This document shows, one piece after another, positions 1 through 9,377 of a stretch of 64,000 bases of DNA. This stretch comes from Microbacterium radiodurans. GTDB lineage: Bacteria > Actinomycetota > Actinomycetes > Actinomycetales > Microbacteriaceae. Made by a program: the position numbers and the translations under genes. How positions within the stretch are numbered: the first letter of the stretch is position 1; each line of letters starts with the position of its first letter. The DNA lies in NCBI RefSeq assembly GCF_008710705.1, contig NZ_VYRZ01000003.1:434001-498000 (forward strand). Reading direction: 5' to 3'. Under the pieces are notes generated by a model that searched no databases, was not told where the DNA came from, and saw only the letters and a list, made by a program, of their open reading frames with translations.

Positions 1-121
1 CGAGTCGGCCGTCGCCGCAGGCTACGCTCTCGTGATCGGAGTCGATCGCGGTGCCGGCGCCGACGCCCTGCGTTCTCTGGGTGCGCACGTCGTCGTCGAC
101 GATCTCGCCGCCTTCGTCTGA
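1..121 (+). CDS. HAD-family beta-phosphoglucomutase-like hydrolase, C-terminal end (partial)
   Basis: Only the last 39 codons are present; the frame begins at base 2 and ends with TGA at 119-121. The visible peptide contains VIGVDRGAGADALR followed by a Val-rich strand, the usual last strand of beta-phosphoglucomutase/HAD subfamily I proteins. The next gene is a GH65 phosphorylase 64 bases downstream on the same strand. In that pairing the phosphorylase would release beta-glucose-1-phosphate and this enzyme would convert it to glucose-6-phosphate. The catalytic Asp lies outside the window, so the call rests on the tail and the neighbour. Confidence 0.7.
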   Translation, partial: ESAVAAGYALVIGVDRGAGADALRSLGAHVVVDDLAAFV

Positions 122-185
122 CCCGAGTCCGCCTCACCCGCCGGCACAGCACCCGACTGCCGGCTCCCGCATCCGGAAGGCCTTC

Positions 186-2753
186 ATGATCGATCGCGAT
201 CGATTCCCCGTCGACCCCTGGCGCCTCATCGAGACGGGCGTCTCGACCGACGACATCGGCGTCTCCGAGACGCTCTTCGCCGTCGGCAACGGATATCTCG
301 GCCTGCGCGGGAATCCGCCGGAAGGGCGCCAGGCGCACGAGGACGGCACCTTCGTCAACGGCTTCCACGAGATCTTCCCGATCCGTCACGCCGAGCAGGC
401 CTACGGATTCGCGGAGGTGGGGCAGACGATCATCAACGCCCCCGACGCGAAGATCATGCGCGTCTACGTCGACGACGAGCCGCTCGCGCTCGACGTCGCC
501 GACGTGCGCGACTACGAGCGGGTGCTCGACATGCGCACCGGTGTGCTCTCGCGCCACCTGCGCTGGGTGACGCCGAGCGGCAAGGACGTCGAGATCGACT
601 TCGAGCGCATGGTGTCGTTCGAGGAGAAGCACCTCGCGATCATGCGGCTGACGGTCACGGTGCTGAACTCCGACGCGCCCGTCACCGTCAGCTGCCAGAT
701 CCTCAACCGTCAGGACGGCGAGGACGTCTACGGCGGCTCCGCCCCGAACCGGGCCAAGGGCGCCGGATTCGACCCGCGCAAGACCGAGAAGATCGAGGAG
801 CGGGTTCTCCAGCCCCAGGAGTACTGGCAGGACGAGGACGGGCGTGCGGCGCTGTCGTACAAGGCGACGAACTCCGGCATGACCATCGCCGTCGTGGCCG
901 ATCACATCATGGAGACCGAGAACGAGTTCTCGGCTCGCCGCCTCGTCGAGCCCGACATCGCCAAGAACGTCTTTCGCGTGCACGCCAAGGCGGGCGTCCC
1001 CATCACGCTCACGAAGCTCGTGAGCTACCACACCTCGCGCGGCGTGCCCGCGCGCGAGCTCGTCGACCGGGGACGCCGGGTGCTCGACCGCGTCCATGAC
1101 GAGGGCATCGACACGCAGTTCGAGCGGCAGGCGGCGTGGTGCGCCGACTTCTGGAGCCGCTCCGACGTCCGCATCGAAGGCCACGACGACCTGCAGCAGG
1201 CCACCCGGTGGTGCCTGTTCCAACTCGCGCAGGCCTCCGCCCGCGCCGACGGGCAGGGAGTGCCCGCCAAGGGCGTCTCGGGGTCGGGGTACAGCGGTCA
1301 CTACTTCTGGGACACCGAGGTCTACGTCCTGCCGTTCCTCGCCTACACGAGCCCGCTCTGGGCGCGAAACGCCCTCCGCATGCGCTACCTCATGCTGCCC
1401 GCGGCCCGCCGGCGCGCGCGTCAGCTCAACGAGGCGGGTGCGCTCTTCCCCTGGCGGACGATCAACGGCGAGGAGGCCTCTGCCTACTACGCGGCGGGCA
1501 CCGCGCAGTACCACATCAACGCCGACGTGAGCTTCGCGCTGGCGAAGTACGTGCGGGCGACGGGAGACGTCGACTTCCTCTACCGCGAGGCCGTCGACAT
1601 CGCCGTCGAGACGGCCCGGCTGTGGTCGACGCTGGGCTTCTGGCGCTTCAGCGAGGACGGCGCGGAGGAGTCGTTCAACATCCACGGCGTCACGGGACCC
1701 GATGAGTACACGACCGTCGTCAACGACAACCTGTTCACGAACGTCATGGCCCGCTTCAACCTCCGCTTCGCGGCACGCACCGTGCGCGACATGGCCGAAG
1801 AGGCTCCCGACCAGTACCGGGCGCTGATCGAGCGCCTCGATCTCGATCCCGGCGAGGCGGACGCGTGGGATCGCGCCGCCGAGGCGATGCACATCCCGTT
1901 CAGCGAGTCGCTGCGCATTCACCCGCAGGATTCGGTGTTCCTCGAACGCGAGGTGTGGGATCTCGAGAACACGCCCGACAGCCAGCGACCGCTGCTGCTC
2001 CACTTCCACCCGCTCGTCATCTACCGCTACCAGGTGCTCAAGCAGGCCGACGTGGTGCTGGCCCTCTTCCTGCAGGGCAACCACTTCACCGACGAGGAGA
2101 AGCTCGCCGACTTCGAATACTACGACCCGCTCACGACGGGCGACTCGACGCTCTCGGGCGTCGTGCAGTCGATCCTCGCGGCCGAGGTGGGCTACCAGGA
2201 CCTCGCCCTCGAATACTTCCGCGAGTCGATCTACGTCGACCTCGGCGACCTGCACAACAATGCTGCGGACGGTGTGCACGTCGCCTCCGCAGGAGGTGTG
2301 TGGACCGCGCTCGTCTCGGGCTTCGGCGGCATGCGCGACCACTACGGCGAGCTGAGCTTCGACCCGCGCCTGCCGAAGGACTGGCCCTCGCTCGAGTTCA
2401 CGCTGCACTGGCGGGGCACCCGTCTCGAGGTGACGATCACGCGTGACGCGCTGTCCGTCACGGCGGGGGAGGGCGCGCCCGTCGAGTTCACGGTCCGCGG
2501 CCGTGAGGCGCGCGTCGGCAGCGGCGAGAGCGTCACGATCCCGTTGGCCGGCCAGGGTCCGCTGCTCGCGGGGCGGCCGTCGCTGCGTCAGCTGGCCGAC
2601 GTGCGCCGCGAGGACGGGTCGCTTCTGTCGGCATCCGTCCCCGACTCGACGATCACGCGGTCGATCCCGACCATCACGGGCGAGATCCCCGTCGTGCAGG
2701 ACTACGAGCACACCTTCGCCGGCCAGCAGGATCAGACCGGGATCGACTCCTGA
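186..2753 (+). CDS. Glycoside hydrolase family 65 (maltose/trehalose/kojibiose phosphorylase type)
   Basis: 855-residue cytoplasmic enzyme that probably cleaves an alpha-linked glucose disaccharide with phosphate to give beta-glucose-1-phosphate and glucose. The N-terminal super-sandwich domain (about 1-290) carries ETLFAVGNGYLGLRG. The (alpha/alpha)6 barrel follows, with GHYFWDTEVYVLP and GVTGPDEY; the Glu in the latter, about residue 507, matches the GH65 general acid. A C-terminal beta domain starts near 680. I chose ATG 186 because GGAAGG lies just upstream and homology begins there; an open frame reaches back to 51 but has unlike composition. It likely forms a unit with the preceding beta-PGM-like gene. 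Which disaccharide is used cannot be read from sequence alone. Confidence 0.9.
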   Translation: MIDRDRFPVDPWRLIETGVSTDDIGVSETLFAVGNGYLGLRGNPPEGRQAHEDGTFVNGFHEIFPIRHAEQAYGFAEVGQTIINAPDAKIMRVYVDDEPLALDVADVRDYERVLDMRTGVLSRHLRWVTPSGKDVEIDFERMVSFEEKHLAIMRLTVTVLNSDAPVTVSCQILNRQDGEDVYGGSAPNRAKGAGFDPRKTEKIEERVLQPQEYWQDEDGRAALSYKATNSGMTIAVVADHIMETENEFSARRLVEPDIAKNVFRVHAKAGVPITLTKLVSYHTSRGVPARELVDRGRRVLDRVHDEGIDTQFERQAAWCADFWSRSDVRIEGHDDLQQATRWCLFQLAQASARADGQGVPAKGVSGSGYSGHYFWDTEVYVLPFLAYTSPLWARNALRMRYLMLPAARRRARQLNEAGALFPWRTINGEEASAYYAAGTAQYHINADVSFALAKYVRATGDVDFLYREAVDIAVETARLWSTLGFWRFSEDGAEESFNIHGVTGPDEYTTVVNDNLFTNVMARFNLRFAARTVRDMAEEAPDQYRALIERLDLDPGEADAWDRAAEAMHIPFSESLRIHPQDSVFLEREVWDLENTPDSQRPLLLHFHPLVIYRYQVLKQADVVLALFLQGNHFTDEEKLADFEYYDPLTTGDSTLSGVVQSILAAEVGYQDLALEYFRESIYVDLGDLHNNAADGVHVASAGGVWTALVSGFGGMRDHYGELSFDPRLPKDWPSLEFTLHWRGTRLEVTITRDALSVTAGEGAPVEFTVRGREARVGSGESVTIPLAGQGPLLAGRPSLRQLADVRREDGSLLSASVPDSTITRSIPTITGEIPVVQDYEHTFAGQQDQTGIDS

Positions 2754-3877
2754 GTCGTTCCCCCGGATGCGGCGGCAGCGGCATCCGGGGGAACGGTTCC
2801 GTCGCGCACGATCGCGCGCACGGCGTCGCGCCCGGCCCGGTTCGCGCCGACGGTCGACTGCGACGGGCCGTAGCCGATGAGGAAGAGGCGCGGCTCGTCG
2901 AGCGAGCGCCCGTTCGCGACGCGCATCCCGCCGGCGGGCGTGCGCAGCCCGAGCGGTGCGAGGTGGGCGACATCGGCCCGGAACCCGGTCGCCCACAGGA
3001 TGACGTCGGCCCGTTCGAGGGTGCCGCCCGGCATGCGGACGCCGTCCGGCTCGATCGCGCGGAACATCGGATGCCGCACGAGCACGCCACGCTGCTCGGC
3101 CTCATCGGCCCAGCGGCTTCGATGCAGTCCGGTGACCGAGATGACGCTGCCGGGCGGGAGGCCCTGCCGCACCCGTTCCTCGACCCCGGCGATCGCGGCG
3201 ACGCGGGCCGCGGTGTCGAACTGATCGGCATCCCAGCGCAGCTCGTCGCGCGTCACCCAGAACGTCTCGGCGACGCGCGAGATCTCGTCGAGGAGCTGGA
3301 TCGCCGAGATGCCCGCACCGACGATCACGACGCGCCGGCCGGCGAAGCGCTCGGCGGCGACGTAGTCGTGGACGTGCAGCTGCTCGCCGCGGAACGTCTC
3401 GGCACCGGGGTAGCGCGGCCAGAACGGGCGCCGCCACGTGCCCGTCGCGTTGATGACGTAGCGGGCGTCGCAGGTGCCGGCGTCGGTGGCGACGCGCAGC
3501 CGGCCGCGCGGGTCGTCGTCGACGCGCGAGACGCTGCGCACCCGCACCGGACGCTCAACGCGCAGGTCGTTGTCGCGCTCGTAGGCCGCGAAGTAGGCGG
3601 GCAGGACGTCGCGGGCGGACGCCGACGGGTCGGCGGGCGGGACGGGCGCGCCCGGCAGCTCGTGGATGCCGTTCACCGTCGCCATGCGCAGCGACTCCCA
3701 GCGGTGCTGCCATGCGCCGCCCGGCGCGGCATCCGCGTCGAGGACGACGAACGTCCCCGTCGCGGCTGCCTGCGCGGCCGTGCCGGTCGAGGCGGGCACG
3801 AACCCGCGCCGCCGCAGGTGGTGACCCGCCGAGAGCCCGGCCTGCCCCGCGCCGATCACCGCGACGTCGACCCTCAC
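2732..3877 (-). CDS. Flavin-dependent NAD(P)H monooxygenase-like protein (FMO/CzcO type)
   Basis: About 381 residues. The N-terminal FAD site is DVAVIGAGQAGLSAG. A GGAW motif follows (residues about 55-60), and a second Rossmann motif, VVIVGAGISAIQLLDE, sits mid-protein for NAD(P)H. The late WATGFRADVAHL block is typical of FMO/thioredoxin-reductase-like folds. The substrate is unknown. GTG at 3877 has a well-spaced GGAGGGG upstream; GTG at 3886 in the same frame is also possible but nearly touches that site. The last 20 or so residues (Pro/Ala/Gly/Thr-rich) are encoded by the terminator hairpin shared with the convergent GH65 gene, so the tail is probably not functional. The two coding regions overlap by 22 bases. 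Confidence 0.8.
   Translation of the reverse strand: MRVDVAVIGAGQAGLSAGHHLRRRGFVPASTGTAAQAAATGTFVVLDADAAPGGAWQHRWESLRMATVNGIHELPGAPVPPADPSASARDVLPAYFAAYERDNDLRVERPVRVRSVSRVDDDPRGRLRVATDAGTCDARYVINATGTWRRPFWPRYPGAETFRGEQLHVHDYVAAERFAGRRVVIVGAGISAIQLLDEISRVAETFWVTRDELRWDADQFDTAARVAAIAGVEERVRQGLPPGSVISVTGLHRSRWADEAEQRGVLVRHPMFRAIEPDGVRMPGGTLERADVILWATGFRADVAHLAPLGLRTPAGGMRVANGRSLDEPRLFLIGYGPSQSTVGANRAGRDAVRAIVRDGTVPPDAAAAASGGTTQESIPV
2757..2794. terminator. 14-bp perfect hairpin between convergent genes
   Basis: Arms 2757-2770 and 2781-2794 are perfect complements, with a 10-base spacer. It begins 4 bases after the GH65 stop. It lies inside the reading frame of the convergent flavoprotein gene, whose stop is at 2732. 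It probably acts as a bidirectional terminator. There is no T-run, as is common in high-GC actinomycetes. Confidence 0.65.
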
Positions 3878-3897
3878 AGCACTCACACCCCTCCCAA

Positions 3898-3941
3898 CCC
3901 CTCACCCCCGCCCCGTGTTCCCCGCGAGCTGGGGTGAGGGG
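3898..3941. repeat. 11-bp inverted repeat in the divergent promoter region before dnaX
   Basis: cccctcacccc at 3898-3908 pairs exactly with ggggtgagggg at 3931-3941 across a 22-base spacer. It lies between two divergent genes, 50 bases before the dnaX start. It could be an operator or a 5-prime leader hairpin. No SRP RNA core is seen here. Confidence 0.5.
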
Positions 3942-3991
3942 AGGGCGGGATGCCGGGGGCCGATGTCGGCGGCACGCCGTAGTCTGTTCGG

Positions 3992-6211
3992 GTGACGACC
4001 GCCCTGTACCGCCGCTATCGACCCGAGGCGTTCGGCGAGATGATCGGTCAGGCTCAGGTGACCGAGCCGCTGATGACCGCTCTCCGTTCCGACCGAGTCG
4101 GTCACGCCTATCTCTTCTCCGGTCCGCGCGGCTGCGGCAAGACCACGTCGGCCCGCATCCTCGCCCGTTGCCTCAACTGCGCGCAGGGGCCGACCGACAC
4201 CCCGTGCGGCACCTGCGACAGCTGCGTCGAGCTCAGCCGCGGCGGCGGCGGGTCGCTCGACGTCGTCGAGATCGACGCGGCATCCCACAACGGCGTCGAC
4301 GATGCCCGCGACCTGCGCGAGCGCGCCGTGTTCGCCCCCGCCCGCGATCGCTTCAAGATCTTCATCCTCGACGAGGCCCACATGGTCACGGCGCAGGGGT
4401 TCAACGCGCTCCTGAAGCTCGTCGAAGAGCCGCCCGCGCACGTGAAGTTCATCTTCGCCACGACCGAGCCCGAGAAGGTCATCGGCACGATCCGCTCGCG
4501 CACCCACCACTACCCGTTCCGTCTCGTCGCGCCCGCCGCGATGCTCGAGTACGTCGAGCAGCTCTGCACGCAGGAGGACGTCCGCGTCGAGGCCGGCGTC
4601 CTCCCGCTCGTCGTGCGCGCCGGCGGCGGCTCGCCGCGTGACACGCTCTCGCTCCTCGACCAGCTCATCGCCGGGTCGGACGACGGCGCCGTGGCCTACG
4701 AGCGCGCGGTGTCGCTGCTCGGCTACACGCACGCCGAACTCCTCGACGAGGTCGTCGGGGCCTTCGGGGCGACCGACGCCGCGGCCGCCTTCGCCGCGGT
4801 CGACCGGGTCATCCAGACCGGTCAGGACCCGCGACGGTTCGTCGACGACCTGCTCGAGCGCCTGCGCGATCTCATCATCGTCTCGGCGACGGGCTCGGGC
4901 GCGGCGGCGGTGCTCCGCGGTGTGTCCGCCGAGGAGCTCGAGCGAATGGATCGCCAGGCGGCGCTGTTCGGCACGGATCGGCTCTCGCGCACCGCCGACC
5001 TCGTCGTGGCGGCGCTCGACGAGATGTCGGGAGCGACGTCGCCGCGGCTGCAGCTCGAGCTGCTCGTCGCGCGCGTGCTGGCCTCCGCGCAGCACGGTGT
5101 GCCCGCTTCGGCCGGCGCCCCGATCGCCGCGGCGCCGGCCGCTTCGTCCACGGCCGCTCCCGTCGCTGCGCAGCCCGGCTTCGCGGCACGGCAGGAGACT
5201 CCCGCACCGACGACCCCGCGCTCCGACCCGACGCCATCGGTGACCGCCCCGACCGGCGGGTCGGCGGCGGCGAGTTCGGCACCTTCGAGTTCGGCACCTT
5301 CGAGCACGTCACCGGGTTCGGGATCGCCTGCCGAGCCCCGCGATCCCGCGACGGTCACCCTCGCGCAGATGCGCGACGCCTGGCCCGAGGTGCTCCAGCG
5401 GCTCGAGTCCGTCAGTCGCACCTCGTGGATGATCGCCTCGGTCGCCACCCCCGTCGGCTTCTCCGAGACGGGCGTTCTGACGCTGTCGTTCCAGAGCCAG
5501 GCCGACGTGCTGCAGTTCAAGAAGCTGACGGCGGGGCGCGGTCCCAGCGAAGACCTGCGTGGAGCCATCGTCGATGTCCTCGGTGTCCGGGTGAAGTACG
5601 TCGCCCGCCACGATTCCGAGCCCGGAAGCGGGGGAGGCGGCGGCGCTCAGCCCCCGGCCGACGGGAACACGCCCGGATCGGGGGGAGCGGCATCCGCACC
5701 GCCCACGGCCTCCCTCGGTGATGGTCCGGTCGCGGGCGGCTCGGCATCCCCGACACCGGCCGCGCGCGCGAGAGAGGGTGCGCCGACCGGCGGGGGAGCC
5801 GGACGGACCGCGTCGTACTCGTCGCCGGTGACGGAATGGGCGGTCGCGCCCATTCCGCAGAGCGCGCCGGCGCCCCCGCTCGCCGTCGATGACGAGCCGG
5901 CCGATGCGGTCGTCGCGGCTGCGTCGGTGCAGACGATGGCTCCGCCGCACGACGGCGATGTCGACCGCTATCCTGATCCGCTGCCGCCGATCGACGAAGA
6001 GGATCGCGACGACCCGCCGCCGCCGGTCGACGATGCGGCACCGGTGCCTCCGCGAGCCCCGGTCGCCGTCGAGCGGGCGGCGCCCCCCGCCGCGCCCCCG
6101 GCGCCCCGCCGCGGCGGCATCGAACGCTACGGCGAGGCGGTCGTGCGACAGGTCCTGGGTGCCACGTTCGTCCGCGAAGAGACCTACTCCACCCCCACGA
6201 GATTCGGATAA
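3992..6211 (+). CDS. dnaX: DNA polymerase III subunit gamma/tau
   Basis: 739-residue clamp-loader ATPase that couples polymerase III to the sliding clamp loader. The AAA+ module has Walker A GPRGCGKT at residues 44-51. It is followed by a zinc module with Cys at about 63, 72, 75 and 78, then the ILDEAHM Walker B, the LLKLVEEPP segment and the ATTEPEKV sensor region. After about residue 370 the protein becomes a long Ala/Pro/Ser-rich linker with a C-terminal region, as in actinobacterial tau. The start is GTG at 3992. recR follows after 3 bases, the classic dnaX-recR pair. No frameshift signal for a short gamma form was recognised. Confidence 0.97.
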   Translation: MTTALYRRYRPEAFGEMIGQAQVTEPLMTALRSDRVGHAYLFSGPRGCGKTTSARILARCLNCAQGPTDTPCGTCDSCVELSRGGGGSLDVVEIDAASHNGVDDARDLRERAVFAPARDRFKIFILDEAHMVTAQGFNALLKLVEEPPAHVKFIFATTEPEKVIGTIRSRTHHYPFRLVAPAAMLEYVEQLCTQEDVRVEAGVLPLVVRAGGGSPRDTLSLLDQLIAGSDDGAVAYERAVSLLGYTHAELLDEVVGAFGATDAAAAFAAVDRVIQTGQDPRRFVDDLLERLRDLIIVSATGSGAAAVLRGVSAEELERMDRQAALFGTDRLSRTADLVVAALDEMSGATSPRLQLELLVARVLASAQHGVPASAGAPIAAAPAASSTAAPVAAQPGFAARQETPAPTTPRSDPTPSVTAPTGGSAAASSAPSSSAPSSTSPGSGSPAEPRDPATVTLAQMRDAWPEVLQRLESVSRTSWMIASVATPVGFSETGVLTLSFQSQADVLQFKKLTAGRGPSEDLRGAIVDVLGVRVKYVARHDSEPGSGGGGGAQPPADGNTPGSGGAASAPPTASLGDGPVAGGSASPTPAARAREGAPTGGGAGRTASYSSPVTEWAVAPIPQSAPAPPLAVDDEPADAVVAAASVQTMAPPHDGDVDRYPDPLPPIDEEDRDDPPPPVDDAAPVPPRAPVAVERAAPPAAPPAPRRGGIERYGEAVVRQVLGATFVREETYSTPTRFG

Positions 6212-6214
6212 GCC

Positions 6215-6808
6215 ATGTACGACGGCATCGTCCAGGACCTCATCGACGAGTTCGGGCGTCTGCCCGGCATCGGTCCGAAGTCCGCTCAGCGCATCGCGTT
6301 CCACATCCTCCAGACGCCGACGTTCGACGTCACCCGGTTGTCGCACCTCCTCGGCGAGCTGCGCGAGCGCGTCCGATTCTGCGAGATCTGCGGCAACGTC
6401 TCCGAGCAGGAGCGGTGCGCGATCTGCCGCGACCCGCGCCGCGACGCGACCTTCATCTGCGTCGTCGAAGACGCGAAGGACGTCGCGGCCATCGAGCGCA
6501 CCCGGGAGTTCCGCGGTCTGTACCACGTGCTCGGCGGAGCCATCAGCCCGATCGCCGGCGTCGGCCCCGACGACCTGCGCATCGCCCAGCTCATGCAGCG
6601 TCTCGCCGACGGCACGGTGACGGAGGTCATTCTTGCGACCAACCCGAACCTCGAGGGCGAGGCGACGGCGACCTACCTCAGCCGGTTGCTGACGGCGCTC
6701 GAGATCCGTGTGACACGCCTGGCCTCGGGGCTGCCCGTCGGCGGCGACCTCGAGTACGCCGACGAGGTGACGCTCGGCCGCGCCTTCGAGGGGCGACGCC
6801 AGCTGTGA
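6215..6808 (+). CDS. recR: Recombination mediator protein RecR
   Basis: 197 residues, the usual length. It acts with RecO/RecF in gap repair. The N-terminal helix-hairpin-helix has [15 protein letters not shown]. The zinc finger follows ([16 protein letters not shown], about residues 56-71), then the Toprim domain starting [12 protein letters not shown] with [16 protein letters not shown] and the [15 protein letters not shown] segment. It starts 3 bases after the dnaX stop, and its TGA stop overlaps the GTG of the next gene, so the three genes are probably co-transcribed. Confidence 0.97.
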   Translation: MYDGIVQDLIDEFGRLPGIGPKSAQRIAFHILQTPTFDVTRLSHLLGELRERVRFCEICGNVSEQERCAICRDPRRDATFICVVEDAKDVAAIERTREFRGLYHVLGGAISPIAGVGPDDLRIAQLMQRLADGTVTEVILATNPNLEGEATATYLSRLLTALEIRVTRLASGLPVGGDLEYADEVTLGRAFEGRRQL

Positions 6809-7734
6809 CCGAGCCGGCGCCCCGATTCGACGGCCGCGCGTGGCTGCTGTTCGGGGCGATGGCCCTCATCTGGGGCATCCCGTACCTCTTCATCAAGCAG
6901 GCGGTCGAGTCGTACTCGCCCGCCGCGATCGTCGCCGCGCGCACGCTGCTCGGCGCCCTCATCCTCCTGCCGTTCGCGCTCCGCGCCCGGGCCCTGCGAC
7001 CGGCGTTCTCCCGGATCGGCTGGGTGCTCGCGTTCGGCGCGATCGAGATGGCCGGGCCGTTCATCCTCCTCGGGCACGCCGAGCAGACGCTGCCGTCGGG
7101 TCTCACCGGACTCCTCGTCGCGACGGTGCCGCTCTTCGCCGCGCTCATCGCCCTCGCCGGCGGGGACCGCGGCGTGCTGCACCCGGTGCGCGGACTCGGG
7201 CTGCTCGTGGGCTTCGTCGGCGTGGCGATCGTGGTGGCCGGACCCGGGCTCGCGGTCGGCGATGCCGGACCGCTCGCGATCGGCGAGGTTCTGCTCGTCG
7301 CGCTCCTCTACGCCGTCGCGCCGTTCATCGTGGCGCGGAAGCTCCGCGGTGTCCCCGCGCTCGGCACGGTCGTCATCGCCCTGTTCGCCGTCGGGATCTT
7401 CTACCTCCCGATCGCGATCCTCACCCAGCACGAGGTGCCGACGGTCTCGAGCACGCTGTCGCTCGCCGCGCTCGGCATCGTGTGCACCGCGCTCGCTTTC
7501 GTGCTGTTCTTCGCCCTCATCGAACGGGTCGGACCGTCCCGCGCGCCGCTGTTCACCTACGTCAACCCGGTCGTCGCGGTGGTGCTGGGCGCCGTCGTGC
7601 TCGCCGAGCCGGTGAGTCCCGGCCTCGTGTTCGGATTCCCGCTGGTCGTCGCCGGATGCTGGCTCGCCGCCACCGGCGGCCGGCTGCGGCGGCGCGCGGC
7701 ATCCGACCCTTCGGTTCCGATCGCGCCGAGCTGA
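6805..7734 (+). CDS. EamA/DMT-family inner membrane transporter
   Basis: 309 residues with ten hydrophobic segments arranged as two EamA repeats (about 10-140 and 155-290). The N-terminal repeat begins [21 protein letters not shown], and the second carries the conserved helix pattern with [21 protein letters not shown] and the [19 protein letters not shown] block. The substrate is unknown; the family exports metabolites and amino acids. GTG 6805 overlaps the recR stop (GTGA), which fixes the start; the longer open frame upstream lies inside recR. Co-expression with recR is likely only positional. Confidence 0.88.
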   Translation: MTEPAPRFDGRAWLLFGAMALIWGIPYLFIKQAVESYSPAAIVAARTLLGALILLPFALRARALRPAFSRIGWVLAFGAIEMAGPFILLGHAEQTLPSGLTGLLVATVPLFAALIALAGGDRGVLHPVRGLGLLVGFVGVAIVVAGPGLAVGDAGPLAIGEVLLVALLYAVAPFIVARKLRGVPALGTVVIALFAVGIFYLPIAILTQHEVPTVSSTLSLAALGIVCTALAFVLFFALIERVGPSRAPLFTYVNPVVAVVLGAVVLAEPVSPGLVFGFPLVVAGCWLAATGGRLRRRAASDPSVPIAPS

Positions 7735-7851
7735 CCTGGCGCGCGCAGGCGGGTGACCGCGAAGTGGTCGCGTGCGGCTGTCTCGAACGGGTCGATGCCG
7801 CACATGGCGACGAGTTCTCGCGCCGAGTCCTCGCGACGAGCGCGGCGCGGC

Positions 7852-9240
7852 TCAGCGCATGCGGGCGCGGGCGCGGGTCACCGACGACAGCGAGGCGCGC
7901 AGCGGCTGTCCCAGGTAGATGCCGAGAGAGGCGCCGACCGCGAGGCTGATGCCGATCGTCGCGGCGCTCGCGAGGGTCGTGAACCCGGTCATGAGCACCG
8001 CTGTGCTGTCGCCGGCCTCCACGACGCCCAGCAGGCCGCGGAACACCGCGGCTCCGGGCACCATCGGCAGGATCGCCGCCGTCGTGATCGCCACCGACGG
8101 CACGTGCAGCCGATAGGCCGCGATGATGCCGACGATGCTGCCGGCAAAGGCCCCGACGCCGCTGGCCGCGGCGACGTCGAATCCGATCGAGGATGCCGCG
8201 ACGTATCCCGTCCAGGCGATGACGCTCAAGCCCGTGCTGACCGCCACGATCCGCATCCCGGCGCCGTTGAACAGCGCCACGGCGATCGCGATCAGCGCCG
8301 CGCCGGCGAACTGCAGCGGCAGGGGCCCGAGCGGGAGAGCGGCGCTCGGCGCTTGCATCCCGACCCCCAGGACGCGTGCGGTCTCGAGGCCGGCGAGGAT
8401 CCCGACGACGACGCCGAGGGTCTGCGTGATGAGTTCGAGGATGCGCCCCATCGCCGTGAGGGCGAACCCGTCGATCGCGTCCTGTGCCGCGCCGACGACG
8501 GTGAGCCCGGCGAGCATCAGCACGATTCCCGAGGCGACGATGACCGACGGCCGCACCGACTGCGCGGCCTCCCACCCCGTCGTCGCCAGGAGCGGCGCGG
8601 CCGCCGCCGCCAGGGTGAGGACGAACGCCCCGGCGATCTGACTGAAGAAGAACGGCACCCGCGCGCGGCTGAGCGCGAACTGGGTCACCGAGGCCAGGCC
8701 CGCGGCCAGGAACGAGAGCACGAGCACGAGCCAGTTGCCCCCGAACATCACCGCGACGCCGACGGCCAGCAGCGCCTGCGATGCGACGACCACGGGCGGA
8801 CGGTAGCGGAACGGGGTCCGGCGGATCATCCGGAAGCGGACGGTCGCGGCATCCAGCGACAGGCCGCCGCGGACGTCGGTGACGAGCGCCTGGATCCGCT
8901 GCAGTCGGGCGTGGTCGGGGATCGCTCCGCGGACGACGCGCATCAGCGTGATCGGGCGGTCGTCGCCGCTGCGGTGGTGGGCGACCGTGATCGAGTTGTA
9001 GGTCACGTCGACGTGCACCGGATCGATGCCGTAGATCGCCGAGACGCGCACGATCGTGGATGTCACATCACTCGCCGAGGCGCCGGCGACGAGCATCGTC
9101 TCGCCGACGCGGATCGCGAACTCGACGACGCGGACGGCGAAGGCGTCGTCGAGAACGGGAAGCTGCTCGGTGGGAGGCAGGGCCGGGTCGCCGACGTGGA
9201 CGAGGGACTGCAGGGAGGAGAACAGTCTCCGGCGGGTCAT
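7852..9240 (-). CDS. Threonine/serine exporter family protein (ThrE-like)
   Basis: 462 residues. An N-terminal cytoplasmic domain (about 30-190) carries the ThrE signature region GETMLVAGASASDVTSTIVRV and a His/Thr-rich IDPVHVDVTYNSITV segment. About ten membrane helices follow (190-440). The family's known member exports threonine and serine by proton motive force. It is divergent from lysC, the entry enzyme of the aspartate pathway that leads to threonine, which supports a link but does not prove it. The 117 bases between its stop and the EamA gene hold no recognisable gene. Confidence 0.85.
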   Translation of the reverse strand: MTRRRLFSSLQSLVHVGDPALPPTEQLPVLDDAFAVRVVEFAIRVGETMLVAGASASDVTSTIVRVSAIYGIDPVHVDVTYNSITVAHHRSGDDRPITLMRVVRGAIPDHARLQRIQALVTDVRGGLSLDAATVRFRMIRRTPFRYRPPVVVASQALLAVGVAVMFGGNWLVLVLSFLAAGLASVTQFALSRARVPFFFSQIAGAFVLTLAAAAAPLLATTGWEAAQSVRPSVIVASGIVLMLAGLTVVGAAQDAIDGFALTAMGRILELITQTLGVVVGILAGLETARVLGVGMQAPSAALPLGPLPLQFAGAALIAIAVALFNGAGMRIVAVSTGLSVIAWTGYVAASSIGFDVAAASGVGAFAGSIVGIIAAYRLHVPSVAITTAAILPMVPGAAVFRGLLGVVEAGDSTAVLMTGFTTLASAATIGISLAVGASLGIYLGQPLRASLSSVTRARARMR

Positions 9241-9281
9241 GCATCGATCGTAACCACGGCGCCCGAGCGGTCGTCACATGA

Positions 9282-9310
9282 ACGAGCCCGCATGGGCTCG
9301 TCCGTATGAT
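9282..9310 (+). promoter_or_regulatory. Possible lysC promoter -10 and adjacent 8-bp hairpin
   Basis: TATGAT at 9305-9310 is a good -10 hexamer, about 70 bases before the lysC ATG. Just upstream, acgagccc (9282-9289) pairs with gggctcgt (9294-9301). No clear -35 box is visible. The leader that follows (9317-9377) has GC-rich self-complementary segments but matches no riboswitch I recognise. Confidence 0.35.
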
Positions 9311-9377
9311 TGAGCGTCGGGCGCGGCATCCGGGCGCCCGAAGCGACTTCGCCATCTCGGCGTCCGGGAGTTCTCTC

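Noticed and set aside
3887-3991. SRP RNA before dnaX
   Set aside because: The conserved SRP RNA apical core (GGTCAGG...AGCAGCC type) is absent, and the gap is nearly filled by the 11-bp inverted repeat.
3902-5095. Long minus-strand open frame opposite dnaX
   Set aside because: It is a shadow of dnaX in GC-rich DNA: composition is Arg/Asp/Gly-heavy, with no domain or ribosome binding site.
7753-9309. Long plus-strand open frame opposite the ThrE-like gene
   Set aside because: Highly charged repetitive translation (Arg/Asp/Gly/His) with no recognisable fold; the minus-strand gene has clear membrane helices and motifs.
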